Of a DNA stretch of 64,000 bases, positions 18,129 through 26,424 are shown one piece after another. Origin of the DNA: JAWSVE01 sp033852115. GTDB lineage: Bacteria; Pseudomonadota; Gammaproteobacteria; Pseudomonadales; Cellvibrionaceae. The notes beneath the pieces were generated by a model. That model was not told the DNA's origin. It worked only from the letters and a program-made list of their open reading frames with translations, and ran no database searches. How positions within the stretch are numbered: position 1 is the stretch's first letter; every line of letters begins with the position of its first letter. Made by a program: the position numbers and the translations under genes. Where the stretch lies: NCBI GenBank assembly GCA_033852115.1, contig JAWSVE010000002.1, forward strand, positions 124,001 through 188,000, read 5' to 3'.

Positions 18129-18797
18129 ATGCAGACAAGTGATCACGACCTTAGACTGACAAGTATGACAATGCCAGATCAGCAAAATATAAAACGTTTG
18201 GTTGAAAAAATACTTGTCAACCAATCTGTTCAAGCGGGAATAGCGGCTTCGTTGGACAGTGACGAAGGTGGTTCCTGCGAGTCAAATGTAACTCCTGTAA
18301 ATATCCAAGTAATAAATATTGAGATTCACGATACAGATTTGAATGATGCGCTGGGTAAAGTGACCCTCACTCGCAACATTCCTGTGGTGATACTTCCTGC
18401 ATCATACGGGACGACTTTGAGGTCTGATATCGGATTGAATGCGGGTCAAAAGGGTAATGAAAAGCAAGCCTCTGTAAACGATGAGCAGGAGCACGCCATC
18501 AGTGTTGGTGGCCTAAAAATTAATAGGCAGCAGCGCAAAGTTTGGTATAAAAATATAGAGTGTGAATTAACGCCGAAAGAATTTGAACTGCTATGGATAT
18601 TTATGCGATATCCCAAGCGGGTATTTTCGCGAAGAGAATTAGTCTCGGAAATTTGGGGAGTGGATTTCGATGGCTACGAGCATACCGTCAGCAATCACAT
18701 GAATCGACTTCGAAAAAAACTCAGCCAGGTTAGTGATGGTGTACTTTCTATCGATACCGTTTGGGGTGTCGGGTATCGTTTCGATGCTGGTGGATAG
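18129..18797 (+). CDS. OmpR/PhoB-type DNA-binding regulator with a remnant receiver
   Basis: 222 residues. The C-terminal half (about 120-220) is a winged-helix domain of the OmpR class: LTPKEFELLWIFMRYPKRVF, SRRELVSEIWG, and SNHMNRLRKKL, ending GVGYRFD. The N-terminal half should be a receiver but shows only a fragment that looks like strand 3 to strand 4 (TLTRNIPVVILPAS resembling the usual IPVIMLTA) and has no recognisable phospho-acceptor Asp. An in-frame TAA lies just before the ATG, so the protein is not longer at this end. It probably works without phosphorylation. Partner kinase: none nearby. Confidence 0.8.
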   Translation: MQTSDHDLRLTSMTMPDQQNIKRLVEKILVNQSVQAGIAASLDSDEGGSCESNVTPVNIQVINIEIHDTDLNDALGKVTLTRNIPVVILPASYGTTLRSDIGLNAGQKGNEKQASVNDEQEHAISVGGLKINRQQRKVWYKNIECELTPKEFELLWIFMRYPKRVFSRRELVSEIWGVDFDGYEHTVSNHMNRLRKKLSQVSDGVLSIDTVWGVGYRFDAGG

Positions 18798-18812
18798 CTT
18801 GAAACATAGAAA

Positions 18813-18837
18813 CGCCGTCCAAACTCAATGAACGGCG
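18813..18837. terminator. hairpin between convergent genes
   Basis: CGCCGT at 18813-18818 pairs with ACGGCG at 18832-18837, between the stop of the regulator and the stop of the facing beta-barrel gene. T-runs on either side are short, so termination is plausible but unproven. Confidence 0.4.
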
Positions 18838-18869
18838 CGTTGAGAAAACTTTAATGTTATTGAAAATAA

Positions 18870-19376
18870 CTAAAACTGAACAGCTAAGCTAGCGCCAATA
18901 AAGTTCACGTCTTCTTCAATGATTGTATACTCAAACTCAATAAGTGCGTGATTGCCTGGACGGAAACCTAAGCCAAAACCGGCCGAGAGCCCTTCATCAG
19001 AGACATTGATGGACCCTGGGTAAAATGACGAGGGAACTTCGATATCTTCGTAGAGTATGCCAGCCTTTGCCATAAAGTAGACAGTTGATGGACCGCGATA
19101 TACGCCATACAACGCATAAGACTCAAAATCTCCGTTTCTTCCGGCTGAATTAACATCTAAATCGCTGCTTAATGTTTCAAGTTGAATGGCAAAACCGCCG
19201 TCAAACTCATAGCCTGCCATAATCCCTAGAGGAGTTTCTGCGTCAAAGCTGCTTGCATCGATATCCAAATTGCCAGTCTTCGCACCCAAGTAAAAACCGC
19301 CTTCCGCAAAAGTTAGTTGACTAGACAGCAATAGTGCACCAATTGATAGGCTCGTTAACGCTAACTTCTTTATCAT
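18870..19376 (-). CDS. small outer-membrane beta-barrel (OmpA/OmpW-like fold)
   Basis: 168 residues: signal peptide ending TFA, then about eight short strands (GGFYLGAKTG, LGIMAGYEF, YALYGVYRG, VYFMAKAGIL, LSAGFGLGF, ALIEFEYTI) and a C-terminal SLAVQF. An eight-strand barrel of this size is usually structural or an adhesin/porin of narrow bore. It converges with the OmpR-type regulator gene. Confidence 0.75.
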   Translation of the reverse strand: MIKKLALTSLSIGALLLSSQLTFAEGGFYLGAKTGNLDIDASSFDAETPLGIMAGYEFDGGFAIQLETLSSDLDVNSAGRNGDFESYALYGVYRGPSTVYFMAKAGILYEDIEVPSSFYPGSINVSDEGLSAGFGLGFRPGNHALIEFEYTIIEEDVNFIGASLAVQF

Positions 19377-19552
19377 GTTACATCCCTTAATTTAATGGTA
19401 GTAAAAGTGTAATAATTACACCATCCAGCAGTATATATTTTCTGCAACACAATTTACACGCTACGGAAGTGAGTGGCGATGGGGGGGGTGAACCAATGAG
19501 CGAAAAGGTTGCCGAATGAGCATAGGCACATACAAATCGGTTGGAGATAGCG

Positions 19553-21019
19553 ATGAAAAAAGGATGGCGAACGGTAAGTGAAACAAGTAAGTACACTAAG
19601 TCCAAGGGTGCTGCTTACAGCGTGGCAGCGGCTTTGCTTACAGCCAGCATATCGGTTAGTTCGGGGGAAATAGTTAGTTCGACTGACGATCAAAAAGATA
19701 TTGCAGTCACAATCTATAACGATAATTTAGCGATGGTGCGCGAACAACGAGACATTAAGTTACCCAAGGGTGAAGTAGAGCTCGCTTTACGTGAAGTCAG
19801 TGCCCTGATCATTCCAGAAACAGCGATTCTACGAAGTAAAACAGAACCCGGAAGCTTGAATGTGCTTGAGCAAAATTTTGATTTTGATTTGCTCACACCG
19901 CAATCATTGCTAACGAAGTATATCGGAAGAGACATACAAGTCATCCTGCAAGACCCCACGAATCAGAACAATAAAGTTGAAACAGCGACTGTGTTAGCCA
20001 CTAACAATGGCACGGTGTTAAAGATAGGCGATCGCATCGAAACAAATTATCCTGGCAGGATGGTCTTTCCTGATGTGCCGGGAAATCTGCGAGACAAGCC
20101 TACATTAATTGTGACTCTAAACAATGAGCGTGCAAAAACACATACCACTGAACTAAATTACCTCACTAGTGGTTTAGGTTGGCGTGCAGACTATGTTGCA
20201 GAATTGAATGAAGACGATAGTCAACTTGATCTCTCCGGCTGGGTGACGTTAACCAATTCAAGCGGAACAAGCTACAACAATGCACTGCTACAATTAGTTG
20301 CAGGTGATGTTGGTCGGGTGCCATCGATGGATGCACCCATGCGACTGGAAGCGCTATCCACTGTCAGTGCTAAGCCACGTAGTGCTATGCGGGAAGAGGA
20401 ATTTTTCGACTATCACTTATATACGCTCAACCGCCGTACAACCTTGCGTAACAATCAAACCAAACAAGTTTCTTTACTGAACGCGGAAAGTGTGCCGGTT
20501 AAAAAGGAATATTACCTCAACGCCAACACACAGAATTGGTTTTATCGTCAATACCAAGGTGATAGTCACCAACTCAAAGTTGACGTGTATGTGCAATTCG
20601 AGAATGAAAAAGAAAACGGTTTAGGAATGCCTCTGCCAAAAGGTACGGTGAGAGCCTACAAGAACGATAGCCAGGGGCGTCCGCAATTTGTAGGTGAAGA
20701 CCGTATCGATCATACGCCTGATAAAGAAGCGGTAAGGTTAAAACTGGGTAACGCATTTGATGTGACAGCGGAGCGTTACCAAACAGAGTATCAACGATTG
20801 GCAAATAATATCTATCAAAGTGAATACGAGATTATTCTAAAAAATGCCAAGGAAGAGCCTGTTGAAGTGATCGTCAATGAATTTATGCCAGGCGATTGGC
20901 GAATGATTTCAGAAAGCGCGCCTCATGTGAAAGAATCATCGACATTGGCGCAATGGACAATCCAAGTGCCTCCTAAAAATCAAACGGTGTTAAATTACAG
21001 AGTGGAAGTAAGAAATTAG
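19553..21019 (+). CDS. exported DUF4139 protein
   Basis: 488 residues from the ATG at 19553. GGAG at 19543-19546 sits six bases before this ATG, so a TTG further upstream at 19541 is inside the ribosome site and is not the start. The N-terminus has a basic segment and a hydrophobic stretch ending SVSSGEI, likely a signal peptide. DUF4139 hallmarks include VTIYNDNLAMVREQR, YLTSGLGWRADYVAELN and NSSGTSYNNALLQLVAGDV, followed by beta-rich sequence up to a terminal NYRVEVRN. The family is widespread in Gram-negative bacteria and without a defined function; the fold is beta-sandwich-like. It appears monocistronic. Confidence 0.85.
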   Translation: MKKGWRTVSETSKYTKSKGAAYSVAAALLTASISVSSGEIVSSTDDQKDIAVTIYNDNLAMVREQRDIKLPKGEVELALREVSALIIPETAILRSKTEPGSLNVLEQNFDFDLLTPQSLLTKYIGRDIQVILQDPTNQNNKVETATVLATNNGTVLKIGDRIETNYPGRMVFPDVPGNLRDKPTLIVTLNNERAKTHTTELNYLTSGLGWRADYVAELNEDDSQLDLSGWVTLTNSSGTSYNNALLQLVAGDVGRVPSMDAPMRLEALSTVSAKPRSAMREEEFFDYHLYTLNRRTTLRNNQTKQVSLLNAESVPVKKEYYLNANTQNWFYRQYQGDSHQLKVDVYVQFENEKENGLGMPLPKGTVRAYKNDSQGRPQFVGEDRIDHTPDKEAVRLKLGNAFDVTAERYQTEYQRLANNIYQSEYEIILKNAKEEPVEVIVNEFMPGDWRMISESAPHVKESSTLAQWTIQVPPKNQTVLNYRVEVRN

Positions 21020-21094
21020 TCACTGTGAGACGATTACGTTATGCCGTTTCACGCCTAAGCTCGTGTGAATGGTCTCATTGTTTACAGCTGCGGA

Positions 21095-21607
21095 TTAGTT
21101 TTTGGTCTTGAGGCGATTGTTTTGATCACGGCTTTCTAAGATTAATGCGTCGTGATCGATTGTTTGAATAGTTTTTGCCATCCGGTCGTACAGCACCACA
21201 TTGACCGTAGCCGCTAGATTCATGCAGCCAATAGTCGGAACGTAGACTACCGCATCCGCAATATCGATAGTTGATTGTTCTATAGAACCGTCCTCTGGAC
21301 CAAATACATAAATCGCATCTTGTGGGTGCTCGAAACTTGTGAGGGGAGACGCCCCCTCAACTAATTCGATGCACACTAGTTTTCTGTCACGATTTTTTAG
21401 CTTCTGAAAATCTTCTTCAGCGATAAGAGGGACCTTGCTCTGAATATCCTTGGTGTCTTGCGTATAATTGTTGGCACGTTCAAACCGCGTCCCGCTGTAG
21501 TAGATTGCTTCCGCTCCATAGCAGCCCGCCGCGCGCATGACCGCACCCACATTGGACGGGCTTTTCGGGTTGGATAAACATAAAATAGCAGTACCTTTAT
21601 TGATCAT
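21095..21607 (-). CDS. SPOUT (TrmH/SpoU-type) RNA 2'-O-methyltransferase
   Basis: The three SpoU motifs are visible: SNVGAVMRAAGCYGA (motif 1), VFGPEDGSI (motif 2) and YVPTIGCMNLAATVNVVLYD (motif 3), which together form the knotted SAM site. The enzyme should methylate a ribose in tRNA or rRNA; which one cannot be read. At about 170 residues it has no extra RNA-binding domain. The chosen start is ATG 21607, within MINKG, which overlaps the end of the phospholipase-like gene by eleven bases; a start at 21625 is possible. Confidence 0.85.
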   Translation of the reverse strand: MINKGTAILCLSNPKSPSNVGAVMRAAGCYGAEAIYYSGTRFERANNYTQDTKDIQSKVPLIAEEDFQKLKNRDRKLVCIELVEGASPLTSFEHPQDAIYVFGPEDGSIEQSTIDIADAVVYVPTIGCMNLAATVNVVLYDRMAKTIQTIDHDALILESRDQNNRLKTKN

Positions 21608-22220
21608 CGTTACCTTTCCCAGCAAAAGGTACGCGCTCGGCGATATCCGTCGCGACTTTTTTACCGACTTTGGTTACCTTTTTAACAATATTGTGGATAT
21701 CGCGAGACGGCGCTATTTTGCCGCTGGCATCGCCTTGGCAAGGAGAGCCGTGGAAATAGATTCTAAACGATCGAGCTATTTTCTCTTCGTTCCCTTGGTA
21801 CTCGCCGCTTAATATCCCCTGTTCAACCTCATCACGAAATTGGCTATCGCATTCGCAATCTAAGTAGCCTTTCTCTTCATAGCACATGTCGTGGCGTTTG
21901 CAGGCGGTATCGAGGCCGTCGATGGGCTCTTCGGCCTCCTGCATATTTACTGGGTGATTCGCGCCGCACCAATTGCCGTAGGTGGGTAGCAGGCTAGTCA
22001 GTTTTTCCAGTTGGTTGTTTTTCGTTTCGATTGCAGCAGGTTTGTCTGTGTTAACAGCGCTTTCATTAGCCGCCTCTTGTGGTGCTGTGACGGGGGAATC
22101 ATCTGGCGTCGCGACCTCATTACTAGGGGCTGGATTTGAGTTAACGCCGAGTGATGCGGACAATAAGCCAAATAGAAAAAGACTAAGGCCGACAGAAGAG
22201 GGTTTTGAAAGTAAAAGCAT
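21597..22220 (-). CDS. secreted phospholipase A2-like protein
   Basis: 207 residues. A signal peptide is followed by a low-complexity linker rich in Pro, Ala and Thr (about 28-65). Residues 81-125 carry the secreted PLA2 pattern: YGNWCGANH (calcium loop), then CKRHDMCYE with the His-Asp catalytic pair at about 110-111, and DCECDSQF supplying the second Asp and cysteines. A basic C-terminal tail ends the protein. Such enzymes hydrolyse the sn-2 acyl bond of phospholipids with calcium. Bacterial members are sparse; whether this one is a lytic enzyme or acts on the cell envelope is unknown. Its stop overlaps the RNA methyltransferase gene. Confidence 0.75.
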   Translation of the reverse strand: MLLLSKPSSVGLSLFLFGLLSASLGVNSNPAPSNEVATPDDSPVTAPQEAANESAVNTDKPAAIETKNNQLEKLTSLLPTYGNWCGANHPVNMQEAEEPIDGLDTACKRHDMCYEEKGYLDCECDSQFRDEVEQGILSGEYQGNEEKIARSFRIYFHGSPCQGDASGKIAPSRDIHNIVKKVTKVGKKVATDIAERVPFAGKGNDDQ

Positions 22221-22280
22221 ACTGATGTTTGTCCGTAAACAGATTGATAAGGGTTAGTCTGCGTGTGACTAGACTGAACT

Positions 22281-22330
22281 ACGGCCACAACGCATTGATC
22301 AAATAGTAAGATCTTATTGGTTGTGGCCGT
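22281..22330. repeat. perfect 10-bp inverted repeat
   Basis: ACGGCCACAA at 22281-22290 is the exact reverse complement of TTGTGGCCGT at 22321-22330, with 30 bases between. It lies between the DUF805 stop and the phospholipase-like start. No T-run follows on either strand, so a simple terminator is not obvious; an operator or a small hairpin RNA is possible. Confidence 0.45.
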
Positions 22331-22383
22331 ATCGAATGTTCTAGCCGAGAGGCGATAGGAATTTCGACTTGTAGAAAAGCTGC

Positions 22384-22797
22384 TTATTTCGCGGCAGGTG
22401 CACCGAAGTTATTGATTCCTTCATCACCGGCTAAAAAGCCATTTTCAATCAGCGCCCAAAAAGCGCCAATGATAGGCACAAAAGCAATGCATACCCACCA
22501 ACCGGATTTATTTCGGTCATGCCAGCGCTTGACCTGAATAGCTAATGAAATCCAAATCATTGGAACCATCAGGATGAATGTCAACGCGCCGAAAATCGCC
22601 GGGTCTGGTAGTAAAAGCCCAACAGCGAACATCAATGTATAGGTCACAACAATGGTTGCTAGATAAACAGCCCAAAATTTTCCTCGCCCAATTCGCCCCT
22701 GAAACGAAAACAAAATATCTTTGATGGTCATTGGCACAGTAGCTTGCCCGTCACTCTGTAGCTCTGAATCTGGGCTTTTATAAATATTTTCACTCAT
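22384..22797 (-). CDS. DUF805 membrane protein
   Basis: 137 residues from ATG 22797, which has AGAGGA upstream (a TTG two codons earlier is less likely). DUF805 features: FQGRIGRGKFW before the first helix, then four membrane segments, with KRWHDRNKSGWW between helices three and four. It is an inner-membrane protein of unknown role. A short charged N-terminal tail precedes the domain. Monocistronic. Confidence 0.85.
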   Translation of the reverse strand: MSENIYKSPDSELQSDGQATVPMTIKDILFSFQGRIGRGKFWAVYLATIVVTYTLMFAVGLLLPDPAIFGALTFILMVPMIWISLAIQVKRWHDRNKSGWWVCIAFVPIIGAFWALIENGFLAGDEGINNFGAPAAK

Positions 22798-22924
22798 GAT
22801 CAAATCCTCTTTGTTTTATTTATTGTTCATGCATCTAGCAAGGTGTCGTAGATGCTAGCAAAAGGAGAGTACAACAAAGTTAATCTCGGTAGAACCTTGA
22901 AAGATAACCGGGCGCTTTTAAGCC

Positions 22925-23527
22925 TCAACTAGCCCATCCTTTGGCTCGCTCCAATACCTGATTAAAGAGGGGCCATTGCAAGAGGGCGTGCTGATAACGA
23001 CCCGCAGCGCCCGAAAGTGTGATGCCGTAGGCGTTTAGGCGATAAGCCAACACCGCATAAAACGCGTCTACCACGCTAGGCGTTGAAAAATAGAATGTGC
23101 TGCCTGCTTGACTCCAAATAGCGTCGAGCCTACGCAATTCTTTTTGCACAGCAGGTGCGTCGGAGATATCGACAGGTCGAGAGACAACCCAATTAAATGG
23201 CATTAGGGTGCGAATTTGGGCAAATCCTGAGTGCAATTCACACACTAAGCTGCGGGCGAGTCCTCGTTCATTGAGGTCATGAAGCCAGAGTAATCCAGCG
23301 GACAATTCATTGGCATATTCTGCGATTGCGAGTGAATCATGGATACGCGTATCCCCGTCGATCAATACTGGCACCAGCATTGAGTCCGATACACCGGAGA
23401 GGGCCTTCTCATAACCGGGTTGGCCCAACGGAATAATGCGTTCCGTGACGTTGATCTCTGCTAGCGCTAAACACATGAGAGCGCGAATCGACCAGGTCGA
23501 ACAATCTCCGACAACTAATTCCATCAT
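22925..23527 (-). CDS. glutathione S-transferase family protein
   Basis: 200 residues. The thioredoxin-like N-terminal domain has CSTWSIRALMCLALAE and a VPVLIDGDTRIHDSLAIAEY segment that matches the cis-Pro and glutathione-contact strand of GSTs (SLAIAEY in place of the common SxAIxEY). The rest is the all-helical GST domain. The substrate is unknown. It follows two acetyltransferase genes in the same direction with a gap of about 80 bases. Confidence 0.8.
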   Translation of the reverse strand: MMELVVGDCSTWSIRALMCLALAEINVTERIIPLGQPGYEKALSGVSDSMLVPVLIDGDTRIHDSLAIAEYANELSAGLLWLHDLNERGLARSLVCELHSGFAQIRTLMPFNWVVSRPVDISDAPAVQKELRRLDAIWSQAGSTFYFSTPSVVDAFYAVLAYRLNAYGITLSGAAGRYQHALLQWPLFNQVLERAKGWAS

Positions 23528-23608
23528 TCAGTCCTAAGGTTTGAGCAGCCCAAATTATCAAATAAATCGGATCATAGCGCGATGATGGATAACTAGAAAG
23601 GCAGTGAC

Positions 23609-24106
23609 CTAAACCGACAACGTCATGGTATAAGCGTCTGAGCCGTAGCATTCATCAATAACCTGTTCTGAAACAATTTGAAACTTATGTCGTTGCCAAT
23701 AGGTGTGCGCTCCTTCTACAGCGACTAAGTTAATTGAAGATATGTTGTATGCTTTCGCGACGCTCAATAATCGAGAAAATAAGGAGGAGCCAATACCGTT
23801 ACCGGCATGCTCCCGAGATACGACAAGATCATGTAAAAAAAGCGGGCTACATTGCAGGTCAGCCACGCCTAAGTCGTCGACCCTTAAGCGTTGATGTAAT
23901 TTGGGTGGGGTCTTATTGTTCCAAGGGTGGGCTAATAGATAGGCAACAACGGTATTGGATATGGCATAAACAAAACAAAATTCGGGTGCAACCAGCCACT
24001 TGCTGCGCAATGTATCGATTGATTCTGGCGCTAATTGACTGTAACTGTCTAGCTCTAGTTGATGTATCGCAGCCCAATCGTTTGAAACAATTGATCGAAC
24101 ACACAT
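23609..24106 (-). CDS. GNAT-family acetyltransferase
   Basis: About 165 residues. The acetyl-CoA-binding motif lies in VVSREHAGNGIGSSLFSRLL (loop GNGIGSS), preceded by a strand and followed by a beta-bulge and INLVAVEGAHTYWQRHKF, typical of GNAT motif B. The substrate cannot be inferred. ATG 24106 is preferred; a GTG two codons upstream is possible. It is 24 bases from another GNAT gene. Confidence 0.8.
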   Translation of the reverse strand: MCVRSIVSNDWAAIHQLELDSYSQLAPESIDTLRSKWLVAPEFCFVYAISNTVVAYLLAHPWNNKTPPKLHQRLRVDDLGVADLQCSPLFLHDLVVSREHAGNGIGSSLFSRLLSVAKAYNISSINLVAVEGAHTYWQRHKFQIVSEQVIDECYGSDAYTMTLSV

Positions 24107-24130
24107 AAGCACTGTCTCATTTTTGAATCG

Positions 24131-24619
24131 CTAGGGGTTATTGCTATTCCAGGTTTCGCGATGCAATCTAAATCGATAAAACGTGGTATGTGTAATAACG
24201 AGCTCGCCGTCTCTTTCGAAGCCTAGGCGACGCAATCCATGGATGCGTGTGCGAGAGGGTGGTATAAGCACAGTAATAGAGGGTAAATCTAATTCTGTAA
24301 ATGCCTGGTTAACCACGGCTGTGAAGATGGACTTTCCGGCACCCCAAAAGCGTGGATGTAACACCAAAGCAAAATCAGCATCACCATGTTCCGGCTGAAG
24401 GCCTCCCCAACCTGCAAACTCGTTATCTATATAAAAGCCCCACGGCCCATAACCGTGATCACGCCAAAGCGTATTTTTGGCCGCGACGAAGGTATTGCAA
24501 TCGTCTTCATCGAAATTGTCGAAGGTAAGGGGCATTTGACGACGCACAGCGGGGTTGTTCATCAGCGCAATAAGTGCAGATGGCTCAACCTCGTCTAAGC
24601 GTTTGAAGCGTAAATTCAT
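24131..24619 (-). CDS. GNAT acetyltransferase, RimJ/RimL-like
   Basis: 162 residues. Early residues (RFKRLDEVEPSALIALMNNP) and WGAGKSIFTAVVNQAF match the RimJ/RimL style acetyl-CoA loop, and RIHGLRRLGFERDGEL is the usual end of the fold. Likely acetylates a protein N-terminus or a small amine. First of a three-gene set with a second GNAT and a GST. Confidence 0.78.
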   Translation of the reverse strand: MNLRFKRLDEVEPSALIALMNNPAVRRQMPLTFDNFDEDDCNTFVAAKNTLWRDHGYGPWGFYIDNEFAGWGGLQPEHGDADFALVLHPRFWGAGKSIFTAVVNQAFTELDLPSITVLIPPSRTRIHGLRRLGFERDGELVITHTTFYRFRLHRETWNSNNP

Positions 24620-24744
24620 ATCCCTTGAGTCTTTGCTGTAGAGAAAGTCCCTCTACGTTAGGCCGCACCTGTTGGTTACGTCGAGAGCGTAAAGCATGCG
24701 TGATAGCAGATTAACCCGTTATCACTGAACGTCGGTACAGAATG

Positions 24745-25182
24745 TTAATCGGCGTGATGCAGGGTAAATTCCAAGCGAGTTTCACATGACAGTGAATTAC
24801 TTATTAAACACGCCCGGTGAGATTTTTCTAACACCTTTTCAGCCTTTGCTGTATCTACCGATGAGGGAATGATAAGGGAAACCGTCGTTAAGATATCGGT
24901 AAACTGAATACTACGATCGACCTTATCAAGTACGCCATCAGCTTTGCACTCAATCTCTAGCCATTGGAATTGCATTGCGTTCGCTACAGCGCGGAACGAC
25001 AGAATAAAGCAATTTGCAACCGACGCCATTAGCAGCGTTTCTGGCGACCACTGATCGCCAGGCCCATCAAAGTCAGCGGGTGCTGCAACAGAGATCAACG
25101 GCAATGCATCAGATTGGGTGACCAAGTTGTCTTCGGGGTTACCTTTGGACGATGCAGTATAATGATGAGGTAAAGCTTTCAT
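24745..25182 (-). CDS. OsmC/Ohr family protein
   Basis: 145 residues. OsmC landmarks: WSPETLLMASVANCFILSF, where the Cys is the peroxidatic-type residue, and a second Cys in SHRACLISNSLSC. Family members reduce organic hydroperoxides with a thiol partner. The C-terminus is a beta strand ending TLHHAD. The gene lies just downstream of the disrupted methyltransferase gene, with a 37-base gap. Confidence 0.8.
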   Translation of the reverse strand: MKALPHHYTASSKGNPEDNLVTQSDALPLISVAAPADFDGPGDQWSPETLLMASVANCFILSFRAVANAMQFQWLEIECKADGVLDKVDRSIQFTDILTTVSLIIPSSVDTAKAEKVLEKSHRACLISNSLSCETRLEFTLHHAD

Positions 25183-25219
25183 ATTAATTCCAAAAAATAG
25201 TTGTTGAGAATGTCAGGGG

Positions 25220-25834
25220 CTAATCAGCATAACCCCAGTAATTAAAACCAGCTACTTTCGGTGTTGCTCGAAGATAGCCGCTATCTAGTTGCTTAATGTC
25301 GAAGCCACCTTCTCGTAACAGTTGAGGAATGTCGCGGTTGAGATGGCAGCCTCCAAATAACTTTTTCCATGGCCGATTGATGCGGTTTTGCCACTGATGA
25401 ATATTGTCATCAGGTGCTTTTCCATGTTCACTAAATAATAATTTGCCACCAGGCTTGAGAACACGACGCATTTGAGTGAGCGCTGCTTGCCAATCCGGGA
25501 TAGTACACAACGTGTAAGTTAATACCACGGTGTCGACGCTATTCGTATCCAACGGTATTTCTTCACCGGGTAAATCGAGCCAATCAATGTCGAAGGGTAC
25601 AGCATCAACTGCAGGCTTTGCTTTTTCACGCATACCCAGCGACGGTTCTAACCCCCACAGCTTTTCAACTTTATCGGGATTGTAGTAGCTAAGGTTAATG
25701 CCGGAGCCCATGCCGATTTCTAAAATGCGTCCTTCGGCTTTAGGCACAATTTTGCGCCGTTGTTTTAAAATGGGTTTGGTTCAGCAGGCAAGGTTAATAA
25801 CGTGTGGAAGAACTTTATTCTCATAAAAAGACAT
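25220..25834 (-). pseudogene. class I SAM methyltransferase with an early in-frame TGA
   Basis: Read from ATG 25834, the frame gives a natural methyltransferase N-terminus (SFYENKVLPHVINLAC), then TGA at 25783-25781 (codon 18), then continues in frame through TKPILKQRRKIVPKAEGR and the SAM motif LEIGMGSGINL to the end at 25220. The residue at the TGA is usually Gly in relatives, so a single base change from a Gly codon is the simplest explanation. Translation could restart at GTG 25747, giving 175 residues that still include the SAM fold (VLTYTLCTIPDW, LKPGGKLLFSEHG). I therefore call it disrupted, perhaps partly functional. Confidence 0.6.
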
Positions 25835-25893
25835 GGTTAACGCTCGTTTAACACGGTAACTAAAGGAGTGCTTACCATACTACGTTTGATAGG

Positions 25894-26415
25894 TTATTGA
25901 ATATGCCCTATCCAGCGCCCAGCAAAAATAATAGCTACCCAAATGGATAGTGATACTCCCCCGGCGACCGCGGTGAGCTGGAAACCCGTGTTTGACGAAA
26001 CCGAGTTCAATTGATCTGCTACGCGTTTCATTGGTTTTAACAACGCGTGTAAAAAAACGGTGTTGAGTCCAGCTATTAATATTAACAATAGCTTGTATTG
26101 CATTGCCGGATTGCTGGCATACGCCAGAGCATTGGTAATAAACATCAAGCCGCCGGTAACGACTGCTACGACAAACCCCAGCCATACCCAGGGTAGTTGC
26201 TGCTTCAGTATGCTATTAACGCTGTAGTGTTTTGCTGCAACACCAAGCAAACGCAAGTCTACCATTAGCAGCATGCCAAGCATGAAGGTGGCTGCAAGCA
26301 CGTGTATCGACTCAATAAAAGGAAACCACCAGGTAGCGCCAATAGTGAGTGCGATATCTAGATATTCGAGTTGAAGCAGCGACTCTTCCATTGACGGGGT
26401 GATATTAATGATCAT
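25894..26415 (-). CDS. four-helix inner-membrane protein (DUF6644-like)
   Basis: 173 residues with about four to five membrane helices. SIHVLAATFMLGMLLMVDLR (first helix, with a His) and the terminal AIIFAGRWIGHIQ are the recognisable elements. It is a paralogue of its upstream neighbour (26425-26934), which shares IHILA, the R-L-G-I/V-A segment and the FAGRWI end. The conserved His residues could bind haem or a metal, but that is only inference. The two are ten bases apart and surely co-transcribed. Confidence 0.7.
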   Translation of the reverse strand: MIINITPSMEESLLQLEYLDIALTIGATWWFPFIESIHVLAATFMLGMLLMVDLRLLGVAAKHYSVNSILKQQLPWVWLGFVVAVVTGGLMFITNALAYASNPAMQYKLLLILIAGLNTVFLHALLKPMKRVADQLNSVSSNTGFQLTAVAGGVSLSIWVAIIFAGRWIGHIQ

Positions 26416-26424
26416 AGCGATTGG

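Noticed and set aside
19541..19552. TTG start for the DUF4139 gene
   Set aside because: It falls inside the GGAG ribosome site of the better ATG at 19553.
25781..25783. TGA in the methyltransferase read as selenocysteine
   Set aside because: The downstream bases form only a weak A/T stem with no good apical loop, and the site normally holds Gly, so a nonsense mutation is simpler.
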